A DNA stretch of 35,479 bases from Candidatus Thorarchaeota archaeon (GTDB lineage Archaea > Asgardarchaeota > Thorarchaeia > Thorarchaeales > Thorarchaeaceae): assembly GCA_016839245.1 (NCBI GenBank), contig JAEOUN010000071.1, forward strand, positions 1 to 35,479, read 5' to 3'. Positions 7,821-16,201 of the stretch are shown here, in pieces; position 1 is the first letter of the stretch; every line of letters begins with the position of its first letter. A program made the translations under genes and the position numbers. The notes beneath the pieces were generated by a model, which saw only the letters and a list, made by a program, of their open reading frames with translations, was not told the DNA's origin and searched no databases.

Positions 7821-9653
7821 TCATCCATATTTTTGATTGTAAACTACAACTCCGATGCTGATAATGGCAATAGCTGCAACAGGTAATACTATCCAAAGGA
7901 TGGGTATCGGTTCAATATCAGCTACATTTGGATCTGAACCTCTTAGATATTCTTCAAGATTGGTATATTGATCATTATCAGGATTCTCGTCCGCATCATC
8001 AACAAGGGGATTCAAGCCATTAGCAACTTCCCAAGAATCGCTCATCTGGTCATTATCAGAATCAGAACTTAAAGGATTCAATCCAAGATTGTATTCTTCA
8101 AGATTAGTTAATGAGTCTCCATCAGCATCATCAAAAGCGTCACTCGCATTTAGTGGATCAAAGCCTTCTTGGAGTTCATAGAGATCAGGCATCAAGTCAT
8201 TATCTGAGTCAACACTTGTTGGGTCTAAACCAAGAATGATTTCTAATGCGTTTGAGATTGTATCTCCATCTGAATCAATTTGAAATAGCCTTGAATCTAA
8301 CCAGTATTCTTCACTGTCCTTTACACCATTATTATCAATGTCTGAATCAAATTCAACATATACATCAACACCAATACTATCCTGTCCTGGATTATCGATA
8401 ATCAATTCGTAAAGACCGTTGGTCGTGATTGAACGTGATATGACAATTGTTGGAGTCCAGGGGTGTCCTGTTGTATGAATTGATGAAGCCATATTGATGC
8501 CAGTAGGATCCAATAATGTAAAATTCACTCCTCCGCCATACCATCGACAAGAGATATTGACAATTGTAGTTGTACTTATGGGAAAGTAGAATCGATAAGA
8601 GGATTCTTTAGAAATTATGCTTGATTGTGAGAGTTCCATTGCATTACCGTATGAACGACTCATTGTGAATGCGATACTCTCTCCAATGAATGCAGCAGTT
8701 TCTCTTCCTAGATTATAGATGATATCATTCCTTGTCCAAACATCCTGATAGGTTCCTGACCTTGAGTCATCAAAAAAGCCGGATTCGTAAGCAAAGAGGA
8801 CATTCTCAAAACCATGGTTGGCAAAGTAATAATTACTTGAACTAGCCCACCAAGAGGCTTCATTGGAAGGTAGGATTTCAACAATGTCATTACTATAGAA
8901 GCTAGCAACCGACTTTGCTAGAGAAGCCCAATATTGTCCGCCTAAGTTGTATGCAAGCAATATCTGTTCATCGGAAGAAGCACAGCGACTATGTCTTAAA
9001 ATTGTATCAACATTGTACATCGCAAGAATATCTACGCCGTTTAGTGCAAATTGATTGGACAACTCTTGACTACCAAGAAGTCCTCCTAATGCATGTTCTC
9101 CATTGAAAGCTATGAAAAGAATATCAAGTGGCCATTCGTATCTTGACATCACCCGTATAAGTTCAAGCATAACAGCGATGCCACTTCCGTCTGTGTTTGC
9201 CCCAGGACTGTTAGATGGCGTATCGTAGTGAGCACATACAATAAAAACAGGAAGCTCATTATCTTCATCTGGGAGATAACCAGGAAGTCGACCGACAATA
9301 TTCTTGAACGTGCCATTGATTCCAATCTCTATGCGGCCATTTGATAAGTCACTCATTCTGTCTACTAACCAAAGCCGAGCTGCTTCATTTGTACTTCCAG
9401 GGATATCAGAATATGTCATGATATAGCGAGGACCAATCTCAGAAAACTCTCGAACAAGATCAATATAGTTTGTAAGATTGATCGCCGAGTAAATATCTGC
9501 TGCTAAATTCTCGCTATACACTCGGGGGAGGTTTTCAGAAATTTGTAATTCGTTGGAAAGATGTGGTTCAGTTAAAGGAGAAGTTGCGATTGAGCCTACT
9601 GGAACTATAAGGATTCCTAGGAATAAAAATGGAAGAAACCACTGCTTTCTCAT
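7821..9653 (-). CDS. Secreted M28-like peptidase with TSP3-type repeats, altered metal-site residues
   Basis: This 610-residue protein has a signal peptide ([23 protein letters not shown]) and a Zn-peptidase fold of family M28 (about residues 60-330). Next come a jelly-roll-like pre-peptidase C-terminal domain (about 345-432), four to five acidic Ca-binding repeats ([48 protein letters not shown]), and a C-terminal membrane anchor (about 583-605). It would sit on the outer face of the cell. The family pattern HYD is kept (H142, D144), as is the metal-ligand Asp (NVD, D216). The bridging-Asp motif reads GANTDGSG instead of GxxDxxSG-type, the catalytic pair is EH (186-187) instead of EE, and the last 'DH' is SN (273-274). 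It may have an unusual metal site or be inactive. GGGAG 8 nt upstream supports the start at 9653. Confidence 0.85.
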   Translation of the reverse strand: MRKQWFLPFLFLGILIVPVGSIATSPLTEPHLSNELQISENLPRVYSENLAADIYSAINLTNYIDLVREFSEIGPRYIMTYSDIPGSTNEAARLWLVDRMSDLSNGRIEIGINGTFKNIVGRLPGYLPDEDNELPVFIVCAHYDTPSNSPGANTDGSGIAVMLELIRVMSRYEWPLDILFIAFNGEHALGGLLGSQELSNQFALNGVDILAMYNVDTILRHSRCASSDEQILLAYNLGGQYWASLAKSVASFYSNDIVEILPSNEASWWASSSNYYFANHGFENVLFAYESGFFDDSRSGTYQDVWTRNDIIYNLGRETAAFIGESIAFTMSRSYGNAMELSQSSIISKESSYRFYFPISTTTIVNISCRWYGGGVNFTLLDPTGINMASSIHTTGHPWTPTIVISRSITTNGLYELIIDNPGQDSIGVDVYVEFDSDIDNNGVKDSEEYWLDSRLFQIDSDGDTISNALEIILGLDPTSVDSDNDLMPDLYELQEGFDPLNASDAFDDADGDSLTNLEEYNLGLNPLSSDSDNDQMSDSWEVANGLNPLVDDADENPDNDQYTNLEEYLRGSDPNVADIEPIPILWIVLPVAAIAIISIGVVVYNQKYG

Positions 9654-9757
9654 GTGTTTGACTCCCTACATTCCCATAAAAAAAGGATAGTGTACACGCA
9701 AGTGAGTGACATTTAAGTTGGGGTAGATATGTTAACAAAGGCTGAAGGAATTGATAA

Positions 9758-9764
9758 TATAAAA
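9758..9764 (+). promoter_or_regulatory. TATA box of the DNA methyltransferase gene (leaderless)
   Basis: TATAAAA is centred 25 nt before the ATG at 9786. With no ribosome-binding site in front of that ATG, the spacing predicts a transcript that begins at or next to the start codon. Confidence 0.6.
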
Positions 9765-9785
9765 GTAGGATTTGATTGACATCCC

Positions 9786-11618
9786 ATGACGGGAAATTTT
9801 GGTTCAAGAAAGGTCAAACAAGAATGCCATTATAGAACAAGACAGGCTAAGAAGAGAATAGGTTCATTTTATACTCCTATTGAGCTAGCAAGGTTGATTG
9901 CCTATGAATCATTAGATGCATGGTTAGAGAGAAAGAAAAGTCTTGAAATCGATAACCACAAGGAAATACATCGATATTCAGAAAAAGAAAAGAAGTATTT
10001 TCTTACTCTTATCAATGATCTTAAGATTTTAGACCCAACAGTGGGAGATGGAGTATTTCTTCTAGCAGCCGCTGAATGGATGGAAGAAAAACAGAGAATA
10101 TTCAGTGATAGAAGATCGCCTGAATCAAGAAGAAAAGATATTGTAGAAAAATCGCTTTTTGGAGTAGATATTTCAGCAAAGGCAGTAAAGTCATGCAGGG
10201 CTCGAATAAAGCAGTGGTATCTATGTGAAAACAAGAAATTACCTGGCATTGAAATGAGAAATATTCATGTCAAACAAGGTAATAGTTTAGTAGGTACAAT
10301 TAATGAAAAAGATTTGATTAAAAAGATTGATTTTGGTTTCAACTGGAATCATGAATTTCCAGATGTCATGACAAGGGAGAATCCAGGCTTTGATATGATT
10401 CTTGGTAATCCACCCTATGGTAATATTTTGCATGAAAGAGAGAGAGAGTATATAGAAGATTACTATCCCTTTATGGTAGGAAAAAATAGGGATGGAACAT
10501 GGAATAGTGCAGCACATTTTATTGTACGATCAAAGATGCTTCTCCGGCACGAAGGAGAACTGGCATTTTTAATTCCGAATAGTATACTGAGAGTGAATCA
10601 ATTCACAAAGACACGAGATTTTCTTTTAGAGAAAATGCTCTTGTGGAAGATTATAGACGAAGGTAGTCCTTTTGAAGATGTTACGCTTGAAATGGTAAGC
10701 GTATTCTGTAGAAATGATGAATTAAAAGAGAATGTTCAGATTGATATTGAATCGAGAAGACTCGGACATGAAACAGTGAATAAAGTATCAAGAGACCTAT
10801 TAAGAACATGCAAGGTATTTCCAATATATCACGACAGTCTCTTCTCGGCAGTATTGAAGAAAGGAAAGCGGAATTTCATGATTGCTTCTAGAGGAAGAGA
10901 TATTCCAAAAGACCATGTTGTCAATGATTCTTCATCCAAGCATAGAATTCCGTATATCACAAGTGGTAGAAGTGTACAGAGATATCATATCGATAGAAAC
11001 AACGTATCCTATACTGATGATTGGTTTTTACAAGATTGTAAATTAAAACAGTCCTATCAGACTGAACTACTTGTAGCAACAAAGAACTACAGGTACCCAC
11101 GTTGCATCATTAAACCAATAGGAACAATACATGGCGGAGGCATTGTTGAAATAATACCACATTCAGATGAAGTGAATAAAAAGGCACTCGGGTTTATTCT
11201 AAATTCGCACCTAATTCGATACCTAAGTATACGATATCTAACTAATTATTCGCAACTTACTACTTGTCTGAATACAGGGATTTTAGAAGACCTTCCAATA
11301 GTCGAATCGAACTACCAGGATGTGTATGAATTCCTTTTTGATGAATTATCAAAGTTATATCAGAATACGAAACAAAATGGTGAATACAGAGATTATCTTG
11401 AAAAGCTGAGTGATGCCTTGGTCTACGAGTTATACTTTGGATCCAATGATACACTCAACAGAGAAGTTGCTGGAATTATTAGAGATGAAATATCAAGCAA
11501 TCAGGTTTCAAGTATCAGTGACAAATTGAAAACAGAGAGAATTGCTAATTCCATAAATGCAGTACTGGAATTATCAGATGTTAAAAGAGTGGAGAAGGAA
11601 TTGCGTACATTTAATTAA
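9786..11618 (+). CDS. Orphan N6-adenine DNA methyltransferase, Eco57I/TaqI type
   Basis: The protein has 610 residues. The gamma-class adenine methylase order is visible: the GSFYTP segment (about residues 26-31) just before the core, motif I LDPTVGDGVFLL (about 82-93), motif II GVDIS (about 126-130) and the catalytic motif IV NPPYG (208-212). The C-terminal half (about 350-520) resembles the TaqI-like target-recognition domain (IPYITSGRSVQRY, then the ILEDLPIV end typical of specificity domains). It lacks the N-terminal PD-(D/E)XK nuclease of type IIG enzymes, and no restriction gene flanks it. It is therefore an orphan methylase, either host-regulatory or left over from a restriction-modification system. 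At 610 residues it is far shorter than BREX PglX. The promoter at 9758 suggests a leaderless transcript. Confidence 0.87.
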   Translation: MTGNFGSRKVKQECHYRTRQAKKRIGSFYTPIELARLIAYESLDAWLERKKSLEIDNHKEIHRYSEKEKKYFLTLINDLKILDPTVGDGVFLLAAAEWMEEKQRIFSDRRSPESRRKDIVEKSLFGVDISAKAVKSCRARIKQWYLCENKKLPGIEMRNIHVKQGNSLVGTINEKDLIKKIDFGFNWNHEFPDVMTRENPGFDMILGNPPYGNILHEREREYIEDYYPFMVGKNRDGTWNSAAHFIVRSKMLLRHEGELAFLIPNSILRVNQFTKTRDFLLEKMLLWKIIDEGSPFEDVTLEMVSVFCRNDELKENVQIDIESRRLGHETVNKVSRDLLRTCKVFPIYHDSLFSAVLKKGKRNFMIASRGRDIPKDHVVNDSSSKHRIPYITSGRSVQRYHIDRNNVSYTDDWFLQDCKLKQSYQTELLVATKNYRYPRCIIKPIGTIHGGGIVEIIPHSDEVNKKALGFILNSHLIRYLSIRYLTNYSQLTTCLNTGILEDLPIVESNYQDVYEFLFDELSKLYQNTKQNGEYRDYLEKLSDALVYELYFGSNDTLNREVAGIIRDEISSNQVSSISDKLKTERIANSINAVLELSDVKRVEKELRTFN

Positions 11619-11639
11619 TGCTGTCTCAGATACTGATGC

Positions 11640-11646
11640 TTATATA
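11640..11646 (+). promoter_or_regulatory. TATA box of the membrane-protein gene at 11677
   Basis: CTTATATAGC places a TATA box centre 34 nt before the ATG at 11677, giving a leader of about 8 nt. This supports that start over upstream in-frame starts that overlap the methyltransferase gene. Confidence 0.4.
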
Positions 11647-11676
11647 GCAGAGGAAAGTCTACCATCAAGACCCAGA

Positions 11677-12285
11677 ATGGAAAATAATAAGGATTCTACT
11701 AAGATGGCTGAAGAACTCGTTGATGCTGTTGATGATGATGTCAAAGGCAATAAACGGGAGGATGGTCTCACAAAGAGAGAGAGACATATCGAAGTCAGCC
11801 GGGTCCAGGAGAGAGAGAAGAAAGCAGAAGAACTGAGAAAGCAACTTCGAAAACGGAAATTAGGTCTCCTGAACTATAGATGGGCAGCAAGTTTACTTAT
11901 CATTGGCGGCCTTCTTGCAATACTATCCAACTTCATGCAAGTAATGACCAGAAGTGGAGCCGTACCACCTGAAGTTGGATTTAATGATTTTATTGAGGCA
12001 TATACTAGAACAGGTGGTGCAATCTATCTATTTCCTGCTGCTGCAGGAATTGTTATGATTATTCTTTCATATTTTGTATATAGCACTCCAAAATACACAT
12101 GGTTTGCTTTAATTCCAGCAATGATGTTAGCTTGGGCAGGGGGAACTGTGTTATTTCTTATCACGTTCGCTGTCACGGCACAGCCATGGCTGTCAGGAGA
12201 AATCCTAGCAACTTTTGTTCCATATCTTATGCTTCTTTTAGCATTTGTAAATATCATTGTAATCATTGTAAGAGAATATGAGTAG
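11677..12285 (+). CDS. Unknown four-TM membrane protein with charged N-terminal coiled coil
   Basis: The product is 202 residues long. The first 65 residues are highly charged and helical (REDGLTKRERHIEVSRVQER, then EKKAEELRKQLRKRK), followed by four hydrophobic segments (about 70-90, 115-136, 142-165, 172-196). I recognise no family. An in-frame frame continues upstream to 11557, overlapping the methyltransferase gene by 62 nt. I place the start at 11677 because of the TATA box at 11640 and the non-coding look of the extra 40 residues; ATG 11704 is a further option. It converges on the Fap7-like gene with a 1-nt gap. Its position after the DNA methylase does not by itself show a shared function. 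Confidence 0.65.
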   Translation: MENNKDSTKMAEELVDAVDDDVKGNKREDGLTKRERHIEVSRVQEREKKAEELRKQLRKRKLGLLNYRWAASLLIIGGLLAILSNFMQVMTRSGAVPPEVGFNDFIEAYTRTGGAIYLFPAAAGIVMIILSYFVYSTPKYTWFALIPAMMLAWAGGTVLFLITFAVTAQPWLSGEILATFVPYLMLLLAFVNIIVIIVREYE

Positions 12286-12286
12286 T

Positions 12287-12856
12287 CTAATCACTCAAGT
12301 ACTCATCAATACGCCCCTCACGCTCAAGCATCTCCATCCAATCGATTCTGACAGGAATTGGGGATTCTTGCAACATTTTCCCAATAATTTCAGCAACTTC
12401 GGGGGGAGATGCCTTAGAAGTGTCAATCTCAAATACTCTTTCTTCTCTAAAGGCATCTATTGCATCCATCTGGCATACTCCAAGAATTTCTGCTTCGACA
12501 TTTTCCTGTATTTTTTCTTCCTTATATCTACGTGCAACTAATCTTTCTCTTAGTATATCAGGATGAGTCCTTAAGATGAAAACACATTCGACAGATCCAC
12601 TAGGAACAAGATCGATATAGTGCCCCTCAACGATAAGTCGTTTACTTCTATCTTCAACCAAGGGAATTATGGCATCTACAAGGCAATCTTCATCGATGAT
12701 ACCCGTGTCCCTTGCGACATCTTTAGCAGATATGCAACCACTCTCTTTTGCTAGTTCGCCAAGAGAAATTACTTGGATGTGAAGGATACTACCCAATACT
12801 TGTGCAATCTTGGTCTTTCCAGTTCCGGGTGTGCCACCAATTAAGATAGCTGTCAT
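12287..12856 (-). CDS. Fap7/AK6-like P-loop adenylate kinase
   Basis: This 189-residue protein has Walker A GGTPGTGKT near the N-terminus. It also shows the layout of the Fap7/hCINAP/AK6 family: a short NMP-binding part (RLIVEGHYIDLVP), the LID/arginine region (HPDILRERLVARRYKEEKIQ) and the terminal EIDTS..SPPEVAEII block. In eukaryotes and archaea Fap7 acts as an ATPase/adenylate kinase that works with ribosomal protein S11 (uS11) in small-subunit maturation. That role is the likely one here. I start at the ATG at 12856; longer versions add residues unlike the family, and a TATA box at 12879-12888 puts a leaderless start exactly there. It is divergent from the RimI-like gene. Confidence 0.85.
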   Translation of the reverse strand: MTAILIGGTPGTGKTKIAQVLGSILHIQVISLGELAKESGCISAKDVARDTGIIDEDCLVDAIIPLVEDRSKRLIVEGHYIDLVPSGSVECVFILRTHPDILRERLVARRYKEEKIQENVEAEILGVCQMDAIDAFREERVFEIDTSKASPPEVAEIIGKMLQESPIPVRIDWMEMLEREGRIDEYLSD

Positions 12857-12878
12857 AGCAAGTGCGGAATCATAAATG

Positions 12879-12888
12879 AAAATAAGCT
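12879..12888 (-). promoter_or_regulatory. TATA box of the Fap7-like gene (leaderless)
   Basis: On the minus strand GCTTATTTTC is centred about 27 nt before the ATG at 12856, and no ribosome-binding site lies between. This spacing is typical for leaderless archaeal transcripts and fixes the start codon. Confidence 0.5.
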
Positions 12889-12917
12889 TAATCATCGTGC
12901 AATTTTTCAACTCAATA

Positions 12918-12926
12918 CTTTATACC
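12918..12926 (+). promoter_or_regulatory. TATA box in front of the RimI-like gene
   Basis: CTTTATACC is centred about 28 nt before an ATG at 12950 that opens an 11-codon frame (12950-12985), and about 70 nt before the acetyltransferase start at 12994. A second TATA-like CATAAAAG at 12938-12945 is an alternative. Confidence 0.4.
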
Positions 12927-12993
12927 TCGTCATAATCCATAAAAGACGCATGAGGTCTCGTCAGAAACGTAAGTCAACAGAGTGACGACTAAT

Positions 12994-13512
12994 ATGACAG
13001 AAGCCTATGAGATTCGTGAATTCTCTACTGATGATATTAGGCAGGTTGTGTTCATTAACCAAGAAGCACTCCCCGAGAATTATCCCGATCAGTTCTTCTT
13101 AGGCTTGCATTACCATGCACCAAAAGCATTCCTTGTGGCTCAAGTTGATGATGGGATTGTAGGATACATTATGTGTAGAATTGAGAGAGGAATATCTTCC
13201 TTTGGGCGATTACCAGTGAAAAAAGGTCACATTGTATCCATTGCAGTTCTTAAAGACAAAAGGCATCAAGGAATTGGAACATCTTTGATTAGAGAAAGTA
13301 TGAATGCCATGAAGCAGTACGGCGTAGATGAGTATTTCCTTGAAGTGAGAAAAGGAAATGAAGATGCAGTATCGGTCTACGAGTCACTCGGCTTTACAGT
13401 GAGGCGTGTTCTTCGAGGATACTATCGGGATGGAGAAGATGCCTATTTAATGGTCTGCAAAGCAGAGGGTACAAAGCACTCAGATACTGAGGAAGGTTCT
13501 GATGGTGAGTGA
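12994..13512 (+). CDS. RimI/Ard1-like GNAT N-acetyltransferase
   Basis: This 172-residue GNAT protein has the acetyl-CoA motif HIVSIAVLKDKRHQGIGTSL (R/Q-x-x-G-x-G as RHQGIG) and the EVRKGNEDAVSVYESLGF segment. The latter is characteristic of protein N-alpha-acetyltransferases (archaeal Ard1, bacterial RimI), where N/Y residues contact CoA and peptide. It probably acetylates protein N-termini in the cytoplasm. I prefer the ATG at 12994, with GTGA at 12982-12985 as a possible binding site, over the GTG at 12982. Its last 11 nt overlap the DUF89 gene, indicating translational coupling. Confidence 0.85.
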   Translation: MTEAYEIREFSTDDIRQVVFINQEALPENYPDQFFLGLHYHAPKAFLVAQVDDGIVGYIMCRIERGISSFGRLPVKKGHIVSIAVLKDKRHQGIGTSLIRESMNAMKQYGVDEYFLEVRKGNEDAVSVYESLGFTVRRVLRGYYRDGEDAYLMVCKAEGTKHSDTEEGSDGE

Positions 13513-14410
13513 AGAGATCAAAGTCCCACTCATTCCTGAATGCGCACCTTGTATCATGGGTACCTTGAAATTACTAATACCTCTTCTGACTGAAGATATA
13601 GTGGAACAAGCGAACTATTTTGCACTCGTCTATCAGATGCTTTCAGAAGGGTATAGTGAGAGAATTAATCCGGCTCCGCTTTCGGTCAGGATATACAGAA
13701 AGCTCTATTCAATGGCGGGCTCTGAAGACCCTTACAAAGAGATTAAGAAAACCAGTAAACAGGCTGCTTTACGTGCTTTTCCGGCCATTGAAGAGAGAAT
13801 TGATTTATTGAGCGGCTATCAAAAACTTCGTGCTTGTATTGCAGCGGCAATCGCTGGAAACATCATCGATTTTAGTACTACTGGCCATGATCCCGATTTG
13901 ACTCACCTCATTGAAGTCTTTGATGAGATTATGAAAAATGGTTTTGCAGTTGATGCATCTGAATCACTTTGGAAGTCTTTGAAATCGAAGAGAGGGAGAA
14001 TACTATTCTTAGCTGATAATGCAGGCGAAGTCATTCTAGACATACCTCTTCTTCGTCTATTCAATGAAAAGAACTGGTCTGTAATCTATGTAGTCAAAAG
14101 AAGACCGATGATCAATGACGCAGTCCGCGAAGATGTCGCAGGTACAGAGATAGGACAACTGGCAGAAATCACAGATACAGGAGCTTGGGCTCTTGGCGTA
14201 CCGCCAAATGATGTGAGTAATGAGTTTCTCGAATTAGTGGAGAAGAGTGACATCGTCATCTCAAAAGGACAAGCAAATATCGAAACCTTTCCTGAGATTC
14301 AACAGAGGTATGGTATTGAAACATATTACATAACTAAGGCGAAATGTCCACACATTTCTCAGGCAATTGGAGCAAACAAGGGTGACAATGTCATTGTAAA
14401 GCGGTCTTAA
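13502..14410 (+). CDS. DUF89 (ARMT1-like) metal-dependent phosphatase family protein
   Basis: The protein has 302 residues. The N-terminal Cys pair ECAPC (C14, C17) is typical of archaeal DUF89 members. The metal/phosphate site is seen as FLADNAGEVILD (about 168-179), followed by VKRRPMINDA, and KGQANIETFPE (about 259-269) carries the conserved lysine and asparagine. DUF89 proteins are Mn/Ni-dependent phosphatases proposed to remove damaged or excess sugar-phosphate metabolites; the native substrate of the archaeal group is unknown. The start at 13502 overlaps the end of the acetyltransferase gene by 11 nt, with GGAAGG just upstream. It is probably co-transcribed with that gene. Confidence 0.85.
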   Translation: MVSEEIKVPLIPECAPCIMGTLKLLIPLLTEDIVEQANYFALVYQMLSEGYSERINPAPLSVRIYRKLYSMAGSEDPYKEIKKTSKQAALRAFPAIEERIDLLSGYQKLRACIAAAIAGNIIDFSTTGHDPDLTHLIEVFDEIMKNGFAVDASESLWKSLKSKRGRILFLADNAGEVILDIPLLRLFNEKNWSVIYVVKRRPMINDAVREDVAGTEIGQLAEITDTGAWALGVPPNDVSNEFLELVEKSDIVISKGQANIETFPEIQQRYGIETYYITKAKCPHISQAIGANKGDNVIVKRS

Positions 14411-14417
14411 AGTAACG

Positions 14418-14427
14418 TTTAAAAATA
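14418..14427 (+). promoter_or_regulatory. TATA box of the thermosome-rpoK unit
   Basis: TTTAAAAATA, preceded by a purine/C-rich AAGTAACG that can serve as a BRE, predicts transcription from about 14447-14450. The leader to the thermosome start would be about 75 nt and contains the perfect dyad at 14460-14477. Confidence 0.5.
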
Positions 14428-14459
14428 CAAATTCCCCCGAAGTGCTTGTACAGTTTTAT

Positions 14460-14477
14460 CTAAACTGGTCAGTTTAG
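14460..14477. promoter_or_regulatory. Perfect dyad in the thermosome leader, candidate heat-shock operator
   Basis: CTAAACTG-GT-CAGTTTAG is an exact 8-bp inverted repeat with a 2-nt centre, 10-30 nt downstream of the predicted transcription start. A repressor bound there would block initiation or elongation. The outline resembles the CTAAC-N5-GTTAG site reported for the Archaeoglobus heat-shock regulator HSR1. That likeness is from memory and not proof of the same regulator. As RNA it could also fold as a hairpin ahead of the ribosome-binding site. Confidence 0.5.
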
Positions 14478-14524
14478 TGCAATTTCTTTGTACTAACATG
14501 GTCAGGAAAAGGAGGAACTATTTG

Positions 14525-16165
14525 ATGAGTCAACAGGTACCGGTACTAGTACTAAAAGAAGACACTGAGCGAACCCGCGGCCGTGACGCTCAACGAAATA
14601 ATATCATGGCTGCAATTGTGATTGCTGAGGCGGTAAAGTCAGCTCTTGGACCCAAGGGTATGGATAAGATGCTCGTGGACAGCTTCGGAGACATTACTGT
14701 TTCTAACGACGGAGCAACTATTTTGAAAGAGATGGATGTTGCTCATCCGGCTGCAAAGATGGTCATCGAGGTCTCCAAGACAGTAGATGACGAAGTTGGT
14801 GATGGTACAACAACTGCCGCAGTACTTACAGGCGATCTCTTGAAACAAGCAGAAACACTCCTCGATCAGAAAATACATCCAACGACAATAATCAGCGGGT
14901 ATAGAAAGGCATCAACCAAAGCCTTGGAAGTAATCGATTCTGTAGCAGAAGAGGTTGATCCCGCATCTCCTGAATACAAGAAGATTCTCATAGATGTTGC
15001 CAAGACATCGATGTCAAGTAAGTTTGTATCAGGAAACCGTGATGCTCTCGCAAAGATTGTTGTCGACGCTGTTCTTGCAGTTGCTAAAGATTTGCAAGAA
15101 GGTGAAGAGTTGGATATCGAGAATATCCCACGCCAGAAACAAGAAGGAATGACCGTAGACAAGACAGAGCTGGTCAAGGGACTAGTTCTTGATAAAGAAG
15201 TTGTTCATCCCGGTATGCCAAAAAGAATCGAAGGAGCAAAGATTTTACTTATCGAATCAGCTCTTGAAGTAACAAAGACTGAATTTGATGCAAAAATCTC
15301 AATCACGGATCCTTCAAAGATGACAAGCTTTCTGGATGAAGAAGAACGCATGTTGAAGAACATGGTCGATAAAATAGTCCAGGCAGGTGCTAATGTCGTG
15401 ATTGCTCAGAAAGGTATTGATGACGTTGTACAACACTACCTTGCAAAAGCAGGAATCATGGCAGTCCGTAGAATCAAGAAATCCGATGTAGAGAGAGTTC
15501 ACAAAACTACAGGTGCAGCTATCGTTTCTAATATCAAGAATGTGACTGCATCAGATCTAGGAAAAGCTAAGCTTGTTGAGCAGAGAGAAGTAGCTGACGA
15601 TAAGATGCTCTTCATCGAAGGAACACCAAAGTCAAGCGTAGTGACTCTTCTTGTACGTGGAGGAACAGATCACGTCGTTGATGAAGTTGATAGAGCTCTG
15701 AACGATGCGTTACATGTTGTCAAAGATGTTGTTATGCATCCACAAATCACTTATGGTGGTGGTGCACTAGCATCAGAGATATCAAAGCAACTCCGTGATT
15801 TCTCAACAAAGCTTGAGGGTAGAGAACAATATGCAGTCAATTCATTTGCTGACGCTATCGAGTCACTTCCAAATGCTCTTGCAGAGAACGCAGGACTTGA
15901 TCCTATTGATATTATAGTCAACCTTCGAAAAGCGCACACAGAGGGGAAGGTTAATCACGGAATTGATATCGAAAAGGGTAAAGTTGATGACATGAAGAAA
16001 GCTCGTGTTGTCGAGGCAGCTATTGTCAACAAACAGATTGTTATGTCAGCTGCAGAAGCAGCACAGATGATCTTGAAGATTGACGATGTCATCAGCTCTA
16101 AGGGTTCACCCAGCATGGGTGGCGGTGGTCCCGGCGGCGATTACGAAGGCGGCGACGACGAATAG
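14525..16165 (+). CDS. thsA: Thermosome subunit (group II chaperonin)
   Basis: The product has 546 residues, full length for the family. The N-terminus [17 protein letters not shown], the nucleotide-binding motifs [16 protein letters not shown] and [10 protein letters not shown], the second-half [19 protein letters not shown] and GGGALASEI, and the glycine-rich tail (MGGGGPGG) are all present. It forms the ATP-driven double-ring folding chamber of archaea. The ORF extends upstream, but GGAGG at about 14511-14515 favours ATG 14525 (9 nt) or TTG 14522 (6 nt), and family proteins begin here. It has its own promoter and leader dyad, and rpoK follows after 36 nt, so the two are probably one transcript. 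The paralogue number (alpha, beta) cannot be told from one gene; the symbol is generic. Confidence 0.95.
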   Translation: MSQQVPVLVLKEDTERTRGRDAQRNNIMAAIVIAEAVKSALGPKGMDKMLVDSFGDITVSNDGATILKEMDVAHPAAKMVIEVSKTVDDEVGDGTTTAAVLTGDLLKQAETLLDQKIHPTTIISGYRKASTKALEVIDSVAEEVDPASPEYKKILIDVAKTSMSSKFVSGNRDALAKIVVDAVLAVAKDLQEGEELDIENIPRQKQEGMTVDKTELVKGLVLDKEVVHPGMPKRIEGAKILLIESALEVTKTEFDAKISITDPSKMTSFLDEEERMLKNMVDKIVQAGANVVIAQKGIDDVVQHYLAKAGIMAVRRIKKSDVERVHKTTGAAIVSNIKNVTASDLGKAKLVEQREVADDKMLFIEGTPKSSVVTLLVRGGTDHVVDEVDRALNDALHVVKDVVMHPQITYGGGALASEISKQLRDFSTKLEGREQYAVNSFADAIESLPNALAENAGLDPIDIIVNLRKAHTEGKVNHGIDIEKGKVDDMKKARVVEAAIVNKQIVMSAAEAAQMILKIDDVISSKGSPSMGGGGPGGDYEGGDDE

Positions 16166-16201
16166 AAAGAGTCAAACGTAGAACTAAATCAGGTGTTGCT
16201 C

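Noticed and set aside
11557..11676. Upstream extension of the membrane-protein gene overlapping the methylase
   Set aside because: The extra 40 residues match no domain and overlap a conserved gene by 62 nt. The TATA box at 11640 fits a start at 11677.
9786..12285. DNA methylase plus membrane protein as a BREX- or defence-type island
   Set aside because: The methylase is about half the length of PglX, no nuclease, ATPase or phosphatase partner is present, and the membrane protein has its own TATA box and no defence motif.
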